In this document: piece by piece, positions 17,258 through 26,277 of the stretch
Numbering within the stretch: the first letter of the stretch is position 1
Layout: each line of letters starts with the position of its first letter
Assembly: GCF_001693275.1 (NCBI RefSeq)
Contig: NZ_CP016477.1
Location: forward strand, 434,001-498,000
Reading direction: 5' to 3'
Origin: Picosynechococcus sp. PCC 7117
GTDB taxonomy: Bacteria; Cyanobacteriota; Cyanobacteriia; Cyanobacteriales; MRBY01
Length of the DNA: 64,000 bases
The notes under the pieces: model-generated
The model's input: only the letters and a program-made list of their open reading frames with translations
The model's database searches: none
What the model was told of the DNA's origin: nothing
Made by a program: the position numbers and the translations under genes

Positions 17258-17959
17258 TTATTTGCCCTTCATCCTTTCTCTAATTAAAACTTCTGCAATT
17301 GTAAAGTCTAGTTCACTATCTATATCGATACTTCGATTTTCAGGCATCAGATAGCCTTGCATATCCCCACCATATAGCATTTTATTTTGCCGAATAAACT
17401 TAGTTCTTATCACATCCACTGCACCATTTAGGCGATAAACAGGTGGTAGTTTCTGACTTTGATAGTATTCTCGTTCATCTTTGCCCTCCAAAAAAGGAAC
17501 GAGGCGATTTTCATCTATAAATGATTTCATCCAATACGGATGATGGTTTACTTTACATACTGAACGAATACAATCAGCGTCATGATTTTTGAGTTTTTCA
17601 ATGCATTGTTTCACATCTTCTGGAATTCGCAAAGGAGATGTAGGACGCAACCAAACCACCATATCTGGTATATAATTCTCTTTTTCTTTTAAAAAATCCA
17701 AAGTATGTAAACAGACTGGTAAATCTGGGGTTTTATCTAAGGCTAATTCAGCCGGACGTAAAAATGGAACTTCTGCTCCATATTGAGAACTAATTTTAGC
17801 AATTTCAGGAGAGTCCGTAGACACTAGAACTCTATTGTCAAGAGAAATAGCCAATTCTATAGTCCAAGCGATTAAAGGTTTTCCTGCCAAGTTACGAATA
17901 TTTTTCCCAGGTATTCTTTTTGATGCAGCTCTTGCTGGGATGATTATCAAAGTTCTCAT
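17258..17959 (-). CDS. neuA: CMP-nonulosonate cytidylyltransferase (NeuA-like)
   Basis: Activates the nonulosonic acid with CTP to the CMP-sugar used by glycosyltransferases. The nucleotide-binding motif IIPARAASKRIPGKNIR sits at residues 6-22, followed by GKPLIAWTIE, VLVSTDSPEIAKIS and the characteristic VWLRPTSPLR near residue 104. Length, 233 aa, is that of the NeuA/LegF/PseF family. It directly precedes neuB in the operon. The exact sugar is undetermined. Confidence 0.88.
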   Translation of the reverse strand: MRTLIIIPARAASKRIPGKNIRNLAGKPLIAWTIELAISLDNRVLVSTDSPEIAKISSQYGAEVPFLRPAELALDKTPDLPVCLHTLDFLKEKENYIPDMVVWLRPTSPLRIPEDVKQCIEKLKNHDADCIRSVCKVNHHPYWMKSFIDENRLVPFLEGKDEREYYQSQKLPPVYRLNGAVDVIRTKFIRQNKMLYGGDMQGYLMPENRSIDIDSELDFTIAEVLIRERMKGK

Positions 17960-18051
17960 AAAATGAAGTTTTGTTTTACATTATTCAAAATTTAAGTAGC
18001 TTACATTCTTAAAGATATAGACTCAAAGAGTTTACTCATTGAAAGGTTTGT

Positions 18052-18654
18052 TTATTTTACTTTCTTGATAGTCATTGAAGAAAATTTTTGATATGAAACT
18101 CCTTGAGAATCGACTGCCAAACCAGTCGCATCAAACTCTAACACATCTCCATAAGCACTCATCCACCCAACCAAACGTGCCGGAACCCCAGCCACCATTC
18201 CATAGGCCGGAACATCCTTCGTGACCACTGCCCCCGCTGCCACAAAAGCGCATTCATAGAGCGTTACCCCACAGACAATCGTTGCATTCGCCCCAATACT
18301 TGCACCCCGCTTAATCAACGTTGTTCCGTAGTCATCACTCGTATTGCGAGGAAACTCAGACCGGGGCGTTTTCACATTCGTAAAGACCATGCTAGGGCCA
18401 CAGAAGACATAATCCTCTAAAACAACCCCCTCATAGAGGGACACATTATTCTGAATCTTACAGCCGTTCCCAATCGCCACCCGATTCGCCACAAACACAT
18501 TTTGCCCCAGGGAACAATCCCGGCCAATCTTGGCCCCACCCATCACGTGGGAAAAATGCCAAATCTTTGTCCCCTGACGGATCTCCGCACCAGGGTCAAT
18601 ATAGGCCGATTCGTGGGCAAAATAATCACTTGTTTTTTCTTTCTGTTCGTTCAT
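18052..18654 (-). CDS. wbpD: UDP-sugar N-acetyltransferase, WbpD type (left-handed beta-helix)
   Basis: 200-aa hexapeptide-repeat protein. Repeats run from AYIDPGAEIRQGTKIW (residue 18) through MGGAKIGRDCSLGQNVFVANRVAIG and NNVSLYEGVVLEDYVFCG, to IKRGASIGANATIVCG and FVAAGAVVTKDVPAYGMVAG. This closely follows WbpD, which N-acetylates C3 of UDP-2-acetamido-3-amino-2,3-dideoxyglucuronate. It is followed upstream by a DUF29 gene 2 bp away and then wbpB and wbpA, so it belongs to the wbpA-B-D block. A 92-bp gap without visible features separates it from neuA. Confidence 0.82.
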   Translation of the reverse strand: MNEQKEKTSDYFAHESAYIDPGAEIRQGTKIWHFSHVMGGAKIGRDCSLGQNVFVANRVAIGNGCKIQNNVSLYEGVVLEDYVFCGPSMVFTNVKTPRSEFPRNTSDDYGTTLIKRGASIGANATIVCGVTLYECAFVAAGAVVTKDVPAYGMVAGVPARLVGWMSAYGDVLEFDATGLAVDSQGVSYQKFSSMTIKKVK

Positions 18655-18656
18655 CT

Positions 18657-19079
18657 TCAGTTCATAACCTGGTCTAAAGCTGCTGCCAGAATCTCATTTT
18701 TGTTCACCTGGGCTTCTAGCTCGATAGCCGAATACTTGCCTTCAAAAGCCTCTAGGGCTGCCTTGCGGATCGCCGTATCAAACGCATCCTCCAAGATTTC
18801 TGTTAATTCCTCCCGATTCGCATAAACACCCCCAGCCTTGCGCCGCTTATTTGTCCGCTGCATGGCCTTTGCCGCATTGTAAATCGAAAAATCCCAAGAG
18901 CGGGTCGTCCGATTTTCCGCCGCCTGCTTAATCAAATGCAGGAGCAAAATCACGCCATAACTATAAATTTTGTTGAGCTTGTCCTCCTTCGACATTTCCT
19001 CCATTTCCTCGATGAGCGCGAGGGCATCCCCATAATTTTCCGTTTCGATATACTGCCGCAACAGGGTCAATTCTTCCAT
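18657..19079 (-). CDS. DUF29-like small helical protein
   Basis: 140 aa. It lacks the usual YxxDFxxW opening but its core, LIEEMEEMSKEDKLNKIYSY then ILLLHLIKQAAENRTTRSWDFSI, lines up with the DUF29 protein at 8113-8535 (VEEVRDLSKRERDRLLSSI, RLILHHLLKW, KRSRSWQVTI). Assignment to the DUF29 superfamily rests on this visible pattern. It is packed between wbpD and wbpB with 2-bp and 5-bp gaps, so it is transcribed with sugar-nucleotide genes; whether it acts with them is unknown. Confidence 0.7.
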   Translation of the reverse strand: MEELTLLRQYIETENYGDALALIEEMEEMSKEDKLNKIYSYGVILLLHLIKQAAENRTTRSWDFSIYNAAKAMQRTNKRRKAGGVYANREELTEILEDAFDTAIRKAALEAFEGKYSAIELEAQVNKNEILAAALDQVMN

Positions 19080-19084
19080 GGGAT

Positions 19085-20029
19085 TTACCTCTCTAAATCA
19101 CGCTGAACCTGCTCCAAAATGTTAACCACTGCTACCCCATTCCAGCCATCGGAGCGGGGGCGTTGTCGTGTTTCCATACAGTCCAAAAAATGTTGGCATT
19201 CCTGGCGGAGGGGCGGTGGACTCTCAAAGTTTGCTAGCCAACTGCCTTGATCCTGATTTTGCAGATCCTGATCCACCGTTTTTTGGTAAACCGTCACCTG
19301 CCCAGACACCTCATCATAGACCAGCATCTCCTGGGAACCAATCACCATTGTTTTCCGTTCCAGTAAAGGCGCATACCAAGAACAATGGATATGGGCGGTT
19401 TGTCCCCCGGCAAAAGTTAAAGCCACATCGACATCATCCGCCACTGTGGGTTGGAGCATTGTTCGTCCCGCCGCTTTTACTTGTTGTAATGTGGGTTGTC
19501 CGAGTAAGTCTAAGACGACGGAAACATCGTGGGGCGCAAACGACCACCAGACATTTTCCTCGCGCCTAACCCGTCCCAGCTTGGTTCGCCGCGTTGCCAC
19601 ATGCAAAACCTGGCCCGCTTTTCCCGTTGCGAGATAGTCCCGCATCCAGGCGATCGCCCCTTGGTAGAGCAACAAATGACCGACCATCAAGATCCTTCCC
19701 TGCTGATCCGCATATTCTGCTAGGGCCTTGGCTTCATCTGCCCTGAGAGTCATTGGCTTTTCTACAAAAACATCCTTGCCCGCTTCTAAGGCTGCTAGGG
19801 CTAGGGAATAGTGGGTCGGGGCAGGGGTCGCAATCACAATCCCTTGGGCTTCACTGTTTAGCGCTTTGGCGAAGTCAGCATAAACTTGTACATCAGGATA
19901 TTGCTGGATAACTTTTTCCCGAAGCACCGGTGCCAATTCGACAACCCCGGCCAATGCTCCCAATTCATAAAAATTTTGAACGAGGTTTTTGCCCCAGTGG
20001 CCCGCCCCCACAACAATCACTCGACTCAT
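19085..20029 (-). CDS. wbpB: Gfo/Idh/MocA oxidoreductase, WbpB-like
   Basis: 314-aa NAD(P)-dependent dehydrogenase. The Rossmann motif is IVVGAGHWGKNLVQNFYELG at residues 5-24; further motifs are GIVIATPAPTHYSLA and DVFVEKPMTL (the EKP signature, near residue 98), and WWSFAPHDVSVVLDLLGQP near 170. In the wbpA-B-D context it should oxidise C3 of UDP-GlcNAcA ahead of transamination. It overlaps the wbpA stop by 4 bp, a sign of translational coupling. Confidence 0.8.
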   Translation of the reverse strand: MSRVIVVGAGHWGKNLVQNFYELGALAGVVELAPVLREKVIQQYPDVQVYADFAKALNSEAQGIVIATPAPTHYSLALAALEAGKDVFVEKPMTLRADEAKALAEYADQQGRILMVGHLLLYQGAIAWMRDYLATGKAGQVLHVATRRTKLGRVRREENVWWSFAPHDVSVVLDLLGQPTLQQVKAAGRTMLQPTVADDVDVALTFAGGQTAHIHCSWYAPLLERKTMVIGSQEMLVYDEVSGQVTVYQKTVDQDLQNQDQGSWLANFESPPPLRQECQHFLDCMETRQRPRSDGWNGVAVVNILEQVQRDLER

Positions 20030-21354
20030 AACAACGTCACCTTATCTTTGTCACAGTTCAAATGGCGCGTCACCCCCCGCGTATCTAGCACCGCCTGGGC
20101 CTGCTTGACCACATTGCCATAATCAATGGCACGATGATCCGTCGTAATCACCACCAAATCAACGGCTTGAAGCAATTCATCTGTGAGGGAAATTGAATGC
20201 AATTGCTCACTGTTGACCTGAATCTCAGGGACGAAAGGATCATGGTAAAAGAGGGTGACGCCAGCTTGGGAAAGCCGTTCAAGTAAGGCGATCGCCGGTG
20301 ATTCCCGACAATCTCCCAAATCTTTTTTGTAAGCCACCCCCAAAAGCAACACTTGAGATTTTGAGGGCGCAACCCCCACCCGATTTAAGATGCGCCAAAT
20401 TTTGTCCGTCACAAATTCCGGCATTCGACGGTTAATTTCTCCCGCCAACGCGATGAAATGGGTTTCAAAATTATATTCTTTCGCTTTCCATTCCAGATAA
20501 TGGGGATCAATCGGGATACAATGGCCCCCGACCCCAGGCCCCGGATAGAATGGCATCATCCCGAAAGGTTTTGTGTTGGCCGCATCCAACACCTCCCAGA
20601 CATCAATCCCTAGGCGATCGCACAACATTGCCAACTCATTCACAAGGGCAATATTCACCGCCCGAAACGTATTCTCAAAGACTTTGACCAACTCTGCGGC
20701 CTTAGCACTGGTCACCGGCACCACATGATCGATAGTTTGGGAGTAAAACAACATCGCCGCCTCTAAAGAGTCAGGATCAGAAGCCCCTACCACCTTATTT
20801 GTATTTTTAGTGGTATAGCGCTTATTGCCTGGATCGACCCGCTCCGGTGAGTGGGCCAGAAAAAAATCTTTCCCTTGTCGCAAACCGCTAATCCCTTCCA
20901 ACAGGGGGCCCATTACCTCATCCGTTGTCCCTGGATAGGTCGTGGACTCAAGGGTAACCAGTTGTCCTGGCTTTAAATGTTCAGCAATTTGTTGGGTCAC
21001 ACTTTCTACATAGGACAGATTCGGCGTGAGATTTTGAGTTAATGGTGTTGGCACACAAATGACGACCACATCTAGATCTGGAATCGCCGTAAAATTTTCG
21101 ACGGCCCTAAGGCGACCACTCTGAACAAGTTGCTGTAACGCCTCATCCTCTACGTCAGGAATATAATTTTCAGCGGCGTTAATTTTGGCTGTTCGTGCGG
21201 GATTTTGCTCAATCCCGATAACATGAAAACCGACTTTAGCCTTCTCAACTGCAAAGGGCAAACCGACATAACCAAGGCCGACAACACCGACTGTTGCTGT
21301 ACGTTGCCGAATTTTCTCTTTAAATTGAGTGAGCAGGGGAGCTTCTGAATTCAC
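20026..21354 (-). CDS. wbpA: UDP-N-acetylglucosamine 6-dehydrogenase, WbpA-like
   Basis: Oxidises C6 of UDP-GlcNAc to the uronic acid in two NAD-dependent steps. The N-terminal motif is VGVVGLGYVGLPFAVEKAKV near residue 22; the central domain has LVKVFENTFRAVNIALVNEL near 225; the catalytic cysteine lies in GPGVGGHCIPIDPHYL near 275; the C-terminal UDP-binding domain has LLGVAYKKDLGDCRESPAI. Start is GTG. 442 aa is normal. First gene of the long minus-strand operon reaching down to about 12.4 kb or further. Confidence 0.88.
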   Translation of the reverse strand: MNSEAPLLTQFKEKIRQRTATVGVVGLGYVGLPFAVEKAKVGFHVIGIEQNPARTAKINAAENYIPDVEDEALQQLVQSGRLRAVENFTAIPDLDVVVICVPTPLTQNLTPNLSYVESVTQQIAEHLKPGQLVTLESTTYPGTTDEVMGPLLEGISGLRQGKDFFLAHSPERVDPGNKRYTTKNTNKVVGASDPDSLEAAMLFYSQTIDHVVPVTSAKAAELVKVFENTFRAVNIALVNELAMLCDRLGIDVWEVLDAANTKPFGMMPFYPGPGVGGHCIPIDPHYLEWKAKEYNFETHFIALAGEINRRMPEFVTDKIWRILNRVGVAPSKSQVLLLGVAYKKDLGDCRESPAIALLERLSQAGVTLFYHDPFVPEIQVNSEQLHSISLTDELLQAVDLVVITTDHRAIDYGNVVKQAQAVLDTRGVTRHLNCDKDKVTLL

Positions 21355-21561
21355 AGCTTATTTTCTCGAAATTTTGGGCAACTGAAACTCTTTAAGCTTA
21401 GATTACCCGAACCAACGATAAAAGTCCTCAGATTCAAGGCTGCCTAGCACAGTGAAAAAGAAGACAAAAGGCGATCGCCCTGATCAAGAATTCTTTTTGG
21501 ATGTGGTTTAGATACCATAAAAATTGTAAACGCTTGATTGAGCAAACCTTCCTTAAAGCCG

Positions 21562-21841
21562 ATGAAGCCCAAACCTGTTGCCTCATACGAAAATGATTTT
21601 TATGGCTGGGCTCAGTGGCAAGCCCAGGCGATCGCCCAAAGGCAAGTATCAGAGGCGGCGTAATCCTAGCTTAAAATCTCGGCTCACCGATGCCGTAGAG
21701 GATGGATTTGAGGCTGGCCTTGATTTAGCCCTACGGAAAACAGATTTGCCCCTAAAAATTTTCCCTGAGCAATGTCCCTATGGTTTTGAAGCGGCGATCG
21801 CCGATGACTTCCTCTGTGATGTGAGCCAGGATTGGCAATAA
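21562..21841 (+). pseudogene. Decayed DUF29 gene with internal deletion and frame change
   Basis: An ATG at 21562 opens 33 codons containing YENDFYGWAQWQAQAIAQRQ, the usual DUF29 N-terminus, then a TAA at 21661. In the next frame the DUF29 C-terminus continues: RRRNPSLKSRLTDAVEDGF then LPLKIFPEQCPYGFEAAIAD, ending at 21841. Compared with the intact protein at 8113-8535, about 60 central residues are missing at the join. The flanks, 21355-21561 and 21842-22020, hold the upstream regions of wbpA and aspS; I see no further gene or clear regulatory motif there. Confidence 0.75.
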
Positions 21842-22020
21842 CTGACTTGAAAGCTTATCGGTTGGTTTTGGTGAGAGCAAACGGGTACCGGATTTTTGTT
21901 AGATGGCAGCCAGTTTTACCCTTAAGTTTGGGATGCCCAAGAGAATGTAGGCAAGACCCAGGATCTTTGGTAGGCTTAGTATCGCTTTAAAACTCTATGC
22001 TTTAACTATATATACTAACT

Positions 22021-23811
22021 ATGCGTACTCATTACTGCGGGGATTTGCGCTCCGAGCACATTGACCAGACCGTAACCCTGTATGGCTGGGTCGATCGCCG
22101 TCGGGATCATGGTGGCGTAATTTTTATTGATCTACGCGATCGCACGGGCATTGTCCAGATTGTCAGTGACCCCCAGCGAACTCCAGATTCCTACAATGAT
22201 GCCGATGCTAGCCGTAGTGAGTATGTCGTAAAAATTGTTGGGAAAGTCAGTGCCCGCCAAGAAGGGGCGAAAAATCCCAAATTACCCACCGGCGAAGTGG
22301 AGATCTACGCTGACACCATCGAGATCCTAAATGGCGTCCATAAACAGCTCCCGATCCTCGTTTCCAGTAGTGCCGACGGCGATCAAGTCAAAGAAGACCT
22401 CCGACTAAAATATCGCTACCTCGACCTGCGCCGAGAAACCATGGCGAAAAACCTCCAACTGCGCCACACCGTCGTCAAATCAATGCGCCGCTTCCTGGAA
22501 GACGATGAAAACTTCATGGAGGTGGAAACGCCAATCTTGACTCGGTCTACCCCCGAAGGCGCGCGGGATTATCTGGTGCCGTCCCGAGTGAACCCAGGCG
22601 ATTGGTATGCCCTGCCCCAGTCGCCCCAGCTTTTTAAACAATTGCTGATGGTGGCCGGCTGCGATCGCTACTATCAAATTGCCCGCTGCTTCCGCGATGA
22701 AGACCTCCGGGCTGACCGCCAACCGGAGTTTACCCAGTTGGATATGGAAATGAGCTTCATGTCCTTCGACGAGATTATTGACCTCAACGAACGCCTAATT
22801 TGTCGTATTTTCCAGGAGGCCCAGGGCATTGAACTAGAGCGCCCCTTCCCGCGCATCACCTACGCCGAGTCTATGGAAAAATATGGCTGCGATCGCCCTG
22901 ATACGCGCTTTGGCCTGGAGCTAGTCAATGTCTCCGATATCGTTGCGGACATGGGCTTTAAAGTCTTTTCTGGCGCGGTTAAGAGCGGTGGCCAAGTAAA
23001 AGTCCTCCCGATTCCCAACGGAAACGATGCTATTTCTAATGTACGGATCAAGCCCGGTGGTGATCTGTTTAATGCCGCCGTCGAAATGGGAGCCAAAGGG
23101 CTTGCCTTTATTCGGGTGCGGGAAGACGGGGCGATCGATACCATCGGCGCGATCAAGGACAACCTCAGTGACGCTCAAAAACAAGAACTCCTCCGTCGCA
23201 CTGGAGCTGAAGCGGGCACGCTCCTCCTCTTTGGGGCTGGGGCAACGGATATTGTCAATAAGTCCCTAGACCGGGTGCGACAGTTGGTCGGTGCCGAGAT
23301 GGGCTTGATCAATGAAAATCAGCTCAATTTTGTTTGGGTTACAGATTTTCCGATGTTTGAATATAACAGCGACGAAAAACGCCTCGAAGCCTTACACCAT
23401 CCCTTCACTGCACCGAATCCAGAAGATCTAGAGGATCTGGCAACGGCCCACGCCCTCGCCTACGACATCGTCTTAAATGGCATTGAAATCGGTGGCGGCA
23501 GTCTACGGATTTACCAGCGGGAAGTCCAAGAAAAAGTCTTCCAGACCATTGGCTTATCAGAAACCGAGGCCCAAGAAAAATTTGGTTTTCTACTTGAAGC
23601 CTTTGAATATGGCACCCCGCCCCATGGCGGCATTGCCTATGGTTTAGATCGTTTGGTGATGCTTATGGCCCAGGAGGATTCCATTCGTGATGTGATTGCC
23701 TTCCCGAAAACACAACAGGCCAGCTGTCTGTTGACCGATGCCCCGGCGGGAGTCGATCAAAAGCAACTGAAGGAGCTCTTTGTCGCTTCTACGGCCCCGG
23801 AAAAAGACTAG
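22021..23811 (+). CDS. aspS: Aspartyl-tRNA synthetase
   Basis: Charges tRNA-Asp (or tRNA-Asp and tRNA-Asn where an amidotransferase is present). The 596-aa length is that of the bacterial type. The N-terminal OB anticodon-binding domain holds [20 protein letters not shown]. The class II core has [20 protein letters not shown] (motif 1 region), [20 protein letters not shown] (motif 2) and [13 protein letters not shown] (motif 3). A bacterial GAD insertion lies between. No Shine-Dalgarno sequence precedes the ATG, and a TATACT sits only 5 bp upstream of it. Confidence 0.96.
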   Translation: MRTHYCGDLRSEHIDQTVTLYGWVDRRRDHGGVIFIDLRDRTGIVQIVSDPQRTPDSYNDADASRSEYVVKIVGKVSARQEGAKNPKLPTGEVEIYADTIEILNGVHKQLPILVSSSADGDQVKEDLRLKYRYLDLRRETMAKNLQLRHTVVKSMRRFLEDDENFMEVETPILTRSTPEGARDYLVPSRVNPGDWYALPQSPQLFKQLLMVAGCDRYYQIARCFRDEDLRADRQPEFTQLDMEMSFMSFDEIIDLNERLICRIFQEAQGIELERPFPRITYAESMEKYGCDRPDTRFGLELVNVSDIVADMGFKVFSGAVKSGGQVKVLPIPNGNDAISNVRIKPGGDLFNAAVEMGAKGLAFIRVREDGAIDTIGAIKDNLSDAQKQELLRRTGAEAGTLLLFGAGATDIVNKSLDRVRQLVGAEMGLINENQLNFVWVTDFPMFEYNSDEKRLEALHHPFTAPNPEDLEDLATAHALAYDIVLNGIEIGGGSLRIYQREVQEKVFQTIGLSETEAQEKFGFLLEAFEYGTPPHGGIAYGLDRLVMLMAQEDSIRDVIAFPKTQQASCLLTDAPAGVDQKQLKELFVASTAPEKD

Positions 23812-23939
23812 GCCATTGGCTTTCAAGACAACTGAAATTGTTTTCAAAAAGAATAATAGGGGATGATCGTGCAATTTCGGCGATCGCCCCTGTTTTTTTA
23901 TGCTCTACATCGTTTGGGAAAGGGCGGCTGTTCTCGGCT

Positions 23940-24854
23940 TTAGGAAAGGGAATGATCTTTGGGGCCAAACATCATGTGAATCGCCATGGTGGGTTTGCCC
24001 CGTTGGTGATATTTTTTCGCCCAGTGCCGCATTAATTCATGCAGTTCTGTCTGGGCCTGGGATAGATCGGCGGGGGCAATATCAAGGGATTCAAAAATGC
24101 GCATGACGTTGTGTTGTTGCTTTGTCCAGGCATGGCTAAGGCGCAAAAAGTGGGCGGCGTCTTCGAGGAGGGAATGGGGGGCTTTTGTTGGGCTGTCGGG
24201 GCCGCCGTAGGTAGAACTCAAAAGGATGTAATAGGGCATCCCCCAGGGATTATCGAGGCGCATCACGGTCTCGGCGTGGAGCAAACGGCGTTTGATATGT
24301 TCGGCGAGGGCTTCACTGAGGGGCAATGGGCGATCGCCTGGGATTTTTGCCTGGGCCTGTTGGTGTAAAAAAGCAATAAGATCCGCAAATTCGGCGGAGG
24401 AGATCCCCTGGGCCGCTGGGAGATCTGGGGGCAGTTTCGCTTCGAGGTAAGTCTGTTGGTCTTCGCTGAGGCGATCGCCCGTTAACCGGGGTTGGGAGTG
24501 ATGCCAGGGATACTGCCCTAACCAAACCTGGGGCAATTCAGTCAGGTAAGTGGGTTCCTGGAAAGCCGCATGCTGCAACCGTTGGCCCGCCTGGAGACCC
24601 TGCTCAATTTCCTGGACAATGGCCTTGACCCGTTTCGGTTCGATGTGGTGCAAATGCCCAGTCATGCGTAGATTTCCCCCCTGCTCTACATAGGTGGTAT
24701 AGACCGCACATTTGGCCGCCGTTGCCGCCGCATCCAAAAAAGCCCCATGGCGATAACTGCTTTGCCGGAGCGCAAAAAACGCCAAAGACAACAACACTTG
24801 ATCAAAGGCACTCGGATTTAGGGCTTGGAGCAGTTCTAGTTCCGGTTGTGCCAT
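23940..24854 (-). CDS. Protein of unknown function (304 aa)
   Basis: I do not recognise this protein. It is soluble and helix-rich, with no signal peptide. Noticeable stretches are FFALRQSSYRHGAFLDAAAT near residue 30, HHIEPKRVKAIVQEIEQGL near 68, and NPWGMPYYILLSSTYGGPDS near 205. The ATG at 24854 (MAQPELELLQAL) is preferred over a TTG ten codons upstream. HIP1 sites and base composition are native, so it is not a recent acquisition. It converges with aspS at 23811. Confidence 0.75.
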   Translation of the reverse strand: MAQPELELLQALNPSAFDQVLLSLAFFALRQSSYRHGAFLDAAATAAKCAVYTTYVEQGGNLRMTGHLHHIEPKRVKAIVQEIEQGLQAGQRLQHAAFQEPTYLTELPQVWLGQYPWHHSQPRLTGDRLSEDQQTYLEAKLPPDLPAAQGISSAEFADLIAFLHQQAQAKIPGDRPLPLSEALAEHIKRRLLHAETVMRLDNPWGMPYYILLSSTYGGPDSPTKAPHSLLEDAAHFLRLSHAWTKQQHNVMRIFESLDIAPADLSQAQTELHELMRHWAKKYHQRGKPTMAIHMMFGPKDHSLS

Positions 24855-25128
24855 CGACGAAAAAGCCCCAGAGGAATTGGTCAATTTTCAGAGTTCCCCA
24901 AACGAATCAACTGGCAAGTTAGACAAGAATAATGAAGTTTCGATGATCCCTTTAGGGGCTAAATTCTACTTGGCTTTTGGCCATTGGCTGTGGCTTATCC
25001 CCTGAAAATAGGGAAAATCTGACATTTGGCTGAGTTTAATGACCCGTTTTGGCGACGAATCGGCCTCACGAAAATTTAATGGTTATTGACAGGCTAAATG
25101 CATCCGCCAATATGCGCAAAAATCAAAA

Positions 25129-26254
25129 TCAAGTTTCCCAAAGACGACGGCGCGGTTTTCCGTTCAAGCGCTGGTGGGCCTCCTGGAGCAGTTGGGGGAT
25201 GGGCAGTTGGCTGGGGCAACGGGGTAAACAGTCGCCACATTCTGTACAGGCATTGCCTTTTTTTGCCAGGGAACCAATGGCCGGCATTTTCGAGCATTTG
25301 ATAGCGGTATTCGCCGTAACTTTGCATATCGTAGGCGATCGCCAAATTTCTGAGGCGGAGAATTTCGGGGATTGCAATCGCTTCAGGGCAGGGTAAGCAG
25401 TCGTAACATTGGTGGCATTCTGTCCCCTGGAGGCGTTGGTGTTGGTGCTGACTCAGGTTTGTGAGGCGCTGTTGTTCCTGGGGGGTGAGGGGCTGATCTT
25501 GGTCAACGAGGGGCACCAAAACAGCCAATTCAGTGGGATTGGCTGCCCCAAAACTGAGGGTCGTAATCCGGCGATCGCCCAACAAAAAACGGTAGGTGAG
25601 CTCTAGGGGTGTGTCCGGTTGGCAGAGGGTCTGGAGGGTCTGGGGTGGGGTAAATAGTTGGCCTCCTTTATCACCAGGGGAAATGATAAAAATCCCTAAA
25701 TCTCGTGCTGCAGCAAGGGCGATCGCCTCAGCATTACGCTGAAAAAAATAATAGTAATGGAGGTTAACAAATTCAAAATAGCCCGTTTCGATGGCCGTGA
25801 GAATTAAAGGCAGGGGACCGTGGGTCGAAAAACCAAGGTGGCGAAATTTGCCTTGCCGTTGCAATTGTTGGAGCGGCCCTAGTCCCGTTTCTAAAAACCA
25901 CTGGAGATGTTCTGCTGTATTAATCCCGTGGATCGCCAGGCAATCTAAATAATCGGTGCCTAAATTTTCTAGGGAAGCTGTGATGGTCTGCTCAATTTCC
26001 GCCGCCGCCCCCTTGGGTAATAGTTTGCTAGTGAGAAAAAAATTTGACCGGGGGAGACCCAATTTGCAAAAAGCTTGCCCCAACAAACGCTCACTCACCC
26101 CGTAGCTCGGCGCTGTTTCAAAATGATTAATCCCCAACTGCCAAGCCCGCTGCACCGTTGCCGTCATGGTTGCGCTGCTGTCTAAAGCTCGCATTGTCCC
26201 CAGGGAAAAAATAGAAATATCTAGTCCTGTTTTCCCAAACCGTCGGTAGCGCAT
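25129..26254 (-). CDS. Aldo/keto reductase with C-terminal Fe-S motifs, interrupted by a frameshift
   Basis: Predicted NADPH-linked aldo/keto reductase. The N-terminus MRYRRFGKTGLDISIFSLG, the catalytic HFETAPSYGVSERLLG (Asp replaced by Glu in the usual FDTA), the lysine in FFLTSKLLPKG and the histidine in LAIHG follow the family order. A ferredoxin-like segment C-x2-C-x2-CLPCPEAIAIP follows near residue 280. The gene then meets A7 (T7 at 25258-25264 on the plus strand). In frame it reads into an unrelated tail to a stop at 25094; dropping one A restores the expected ending CTECGDCLPRCPSQLPIP and a stop at 25129, giving 374 aa. It is either a real frameshift, slippage at the A run or a sequence error. 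Confidence 0.85.
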
Positions 26255-26277
26255 GGTGATCGTGACTGGTGCGGTTC

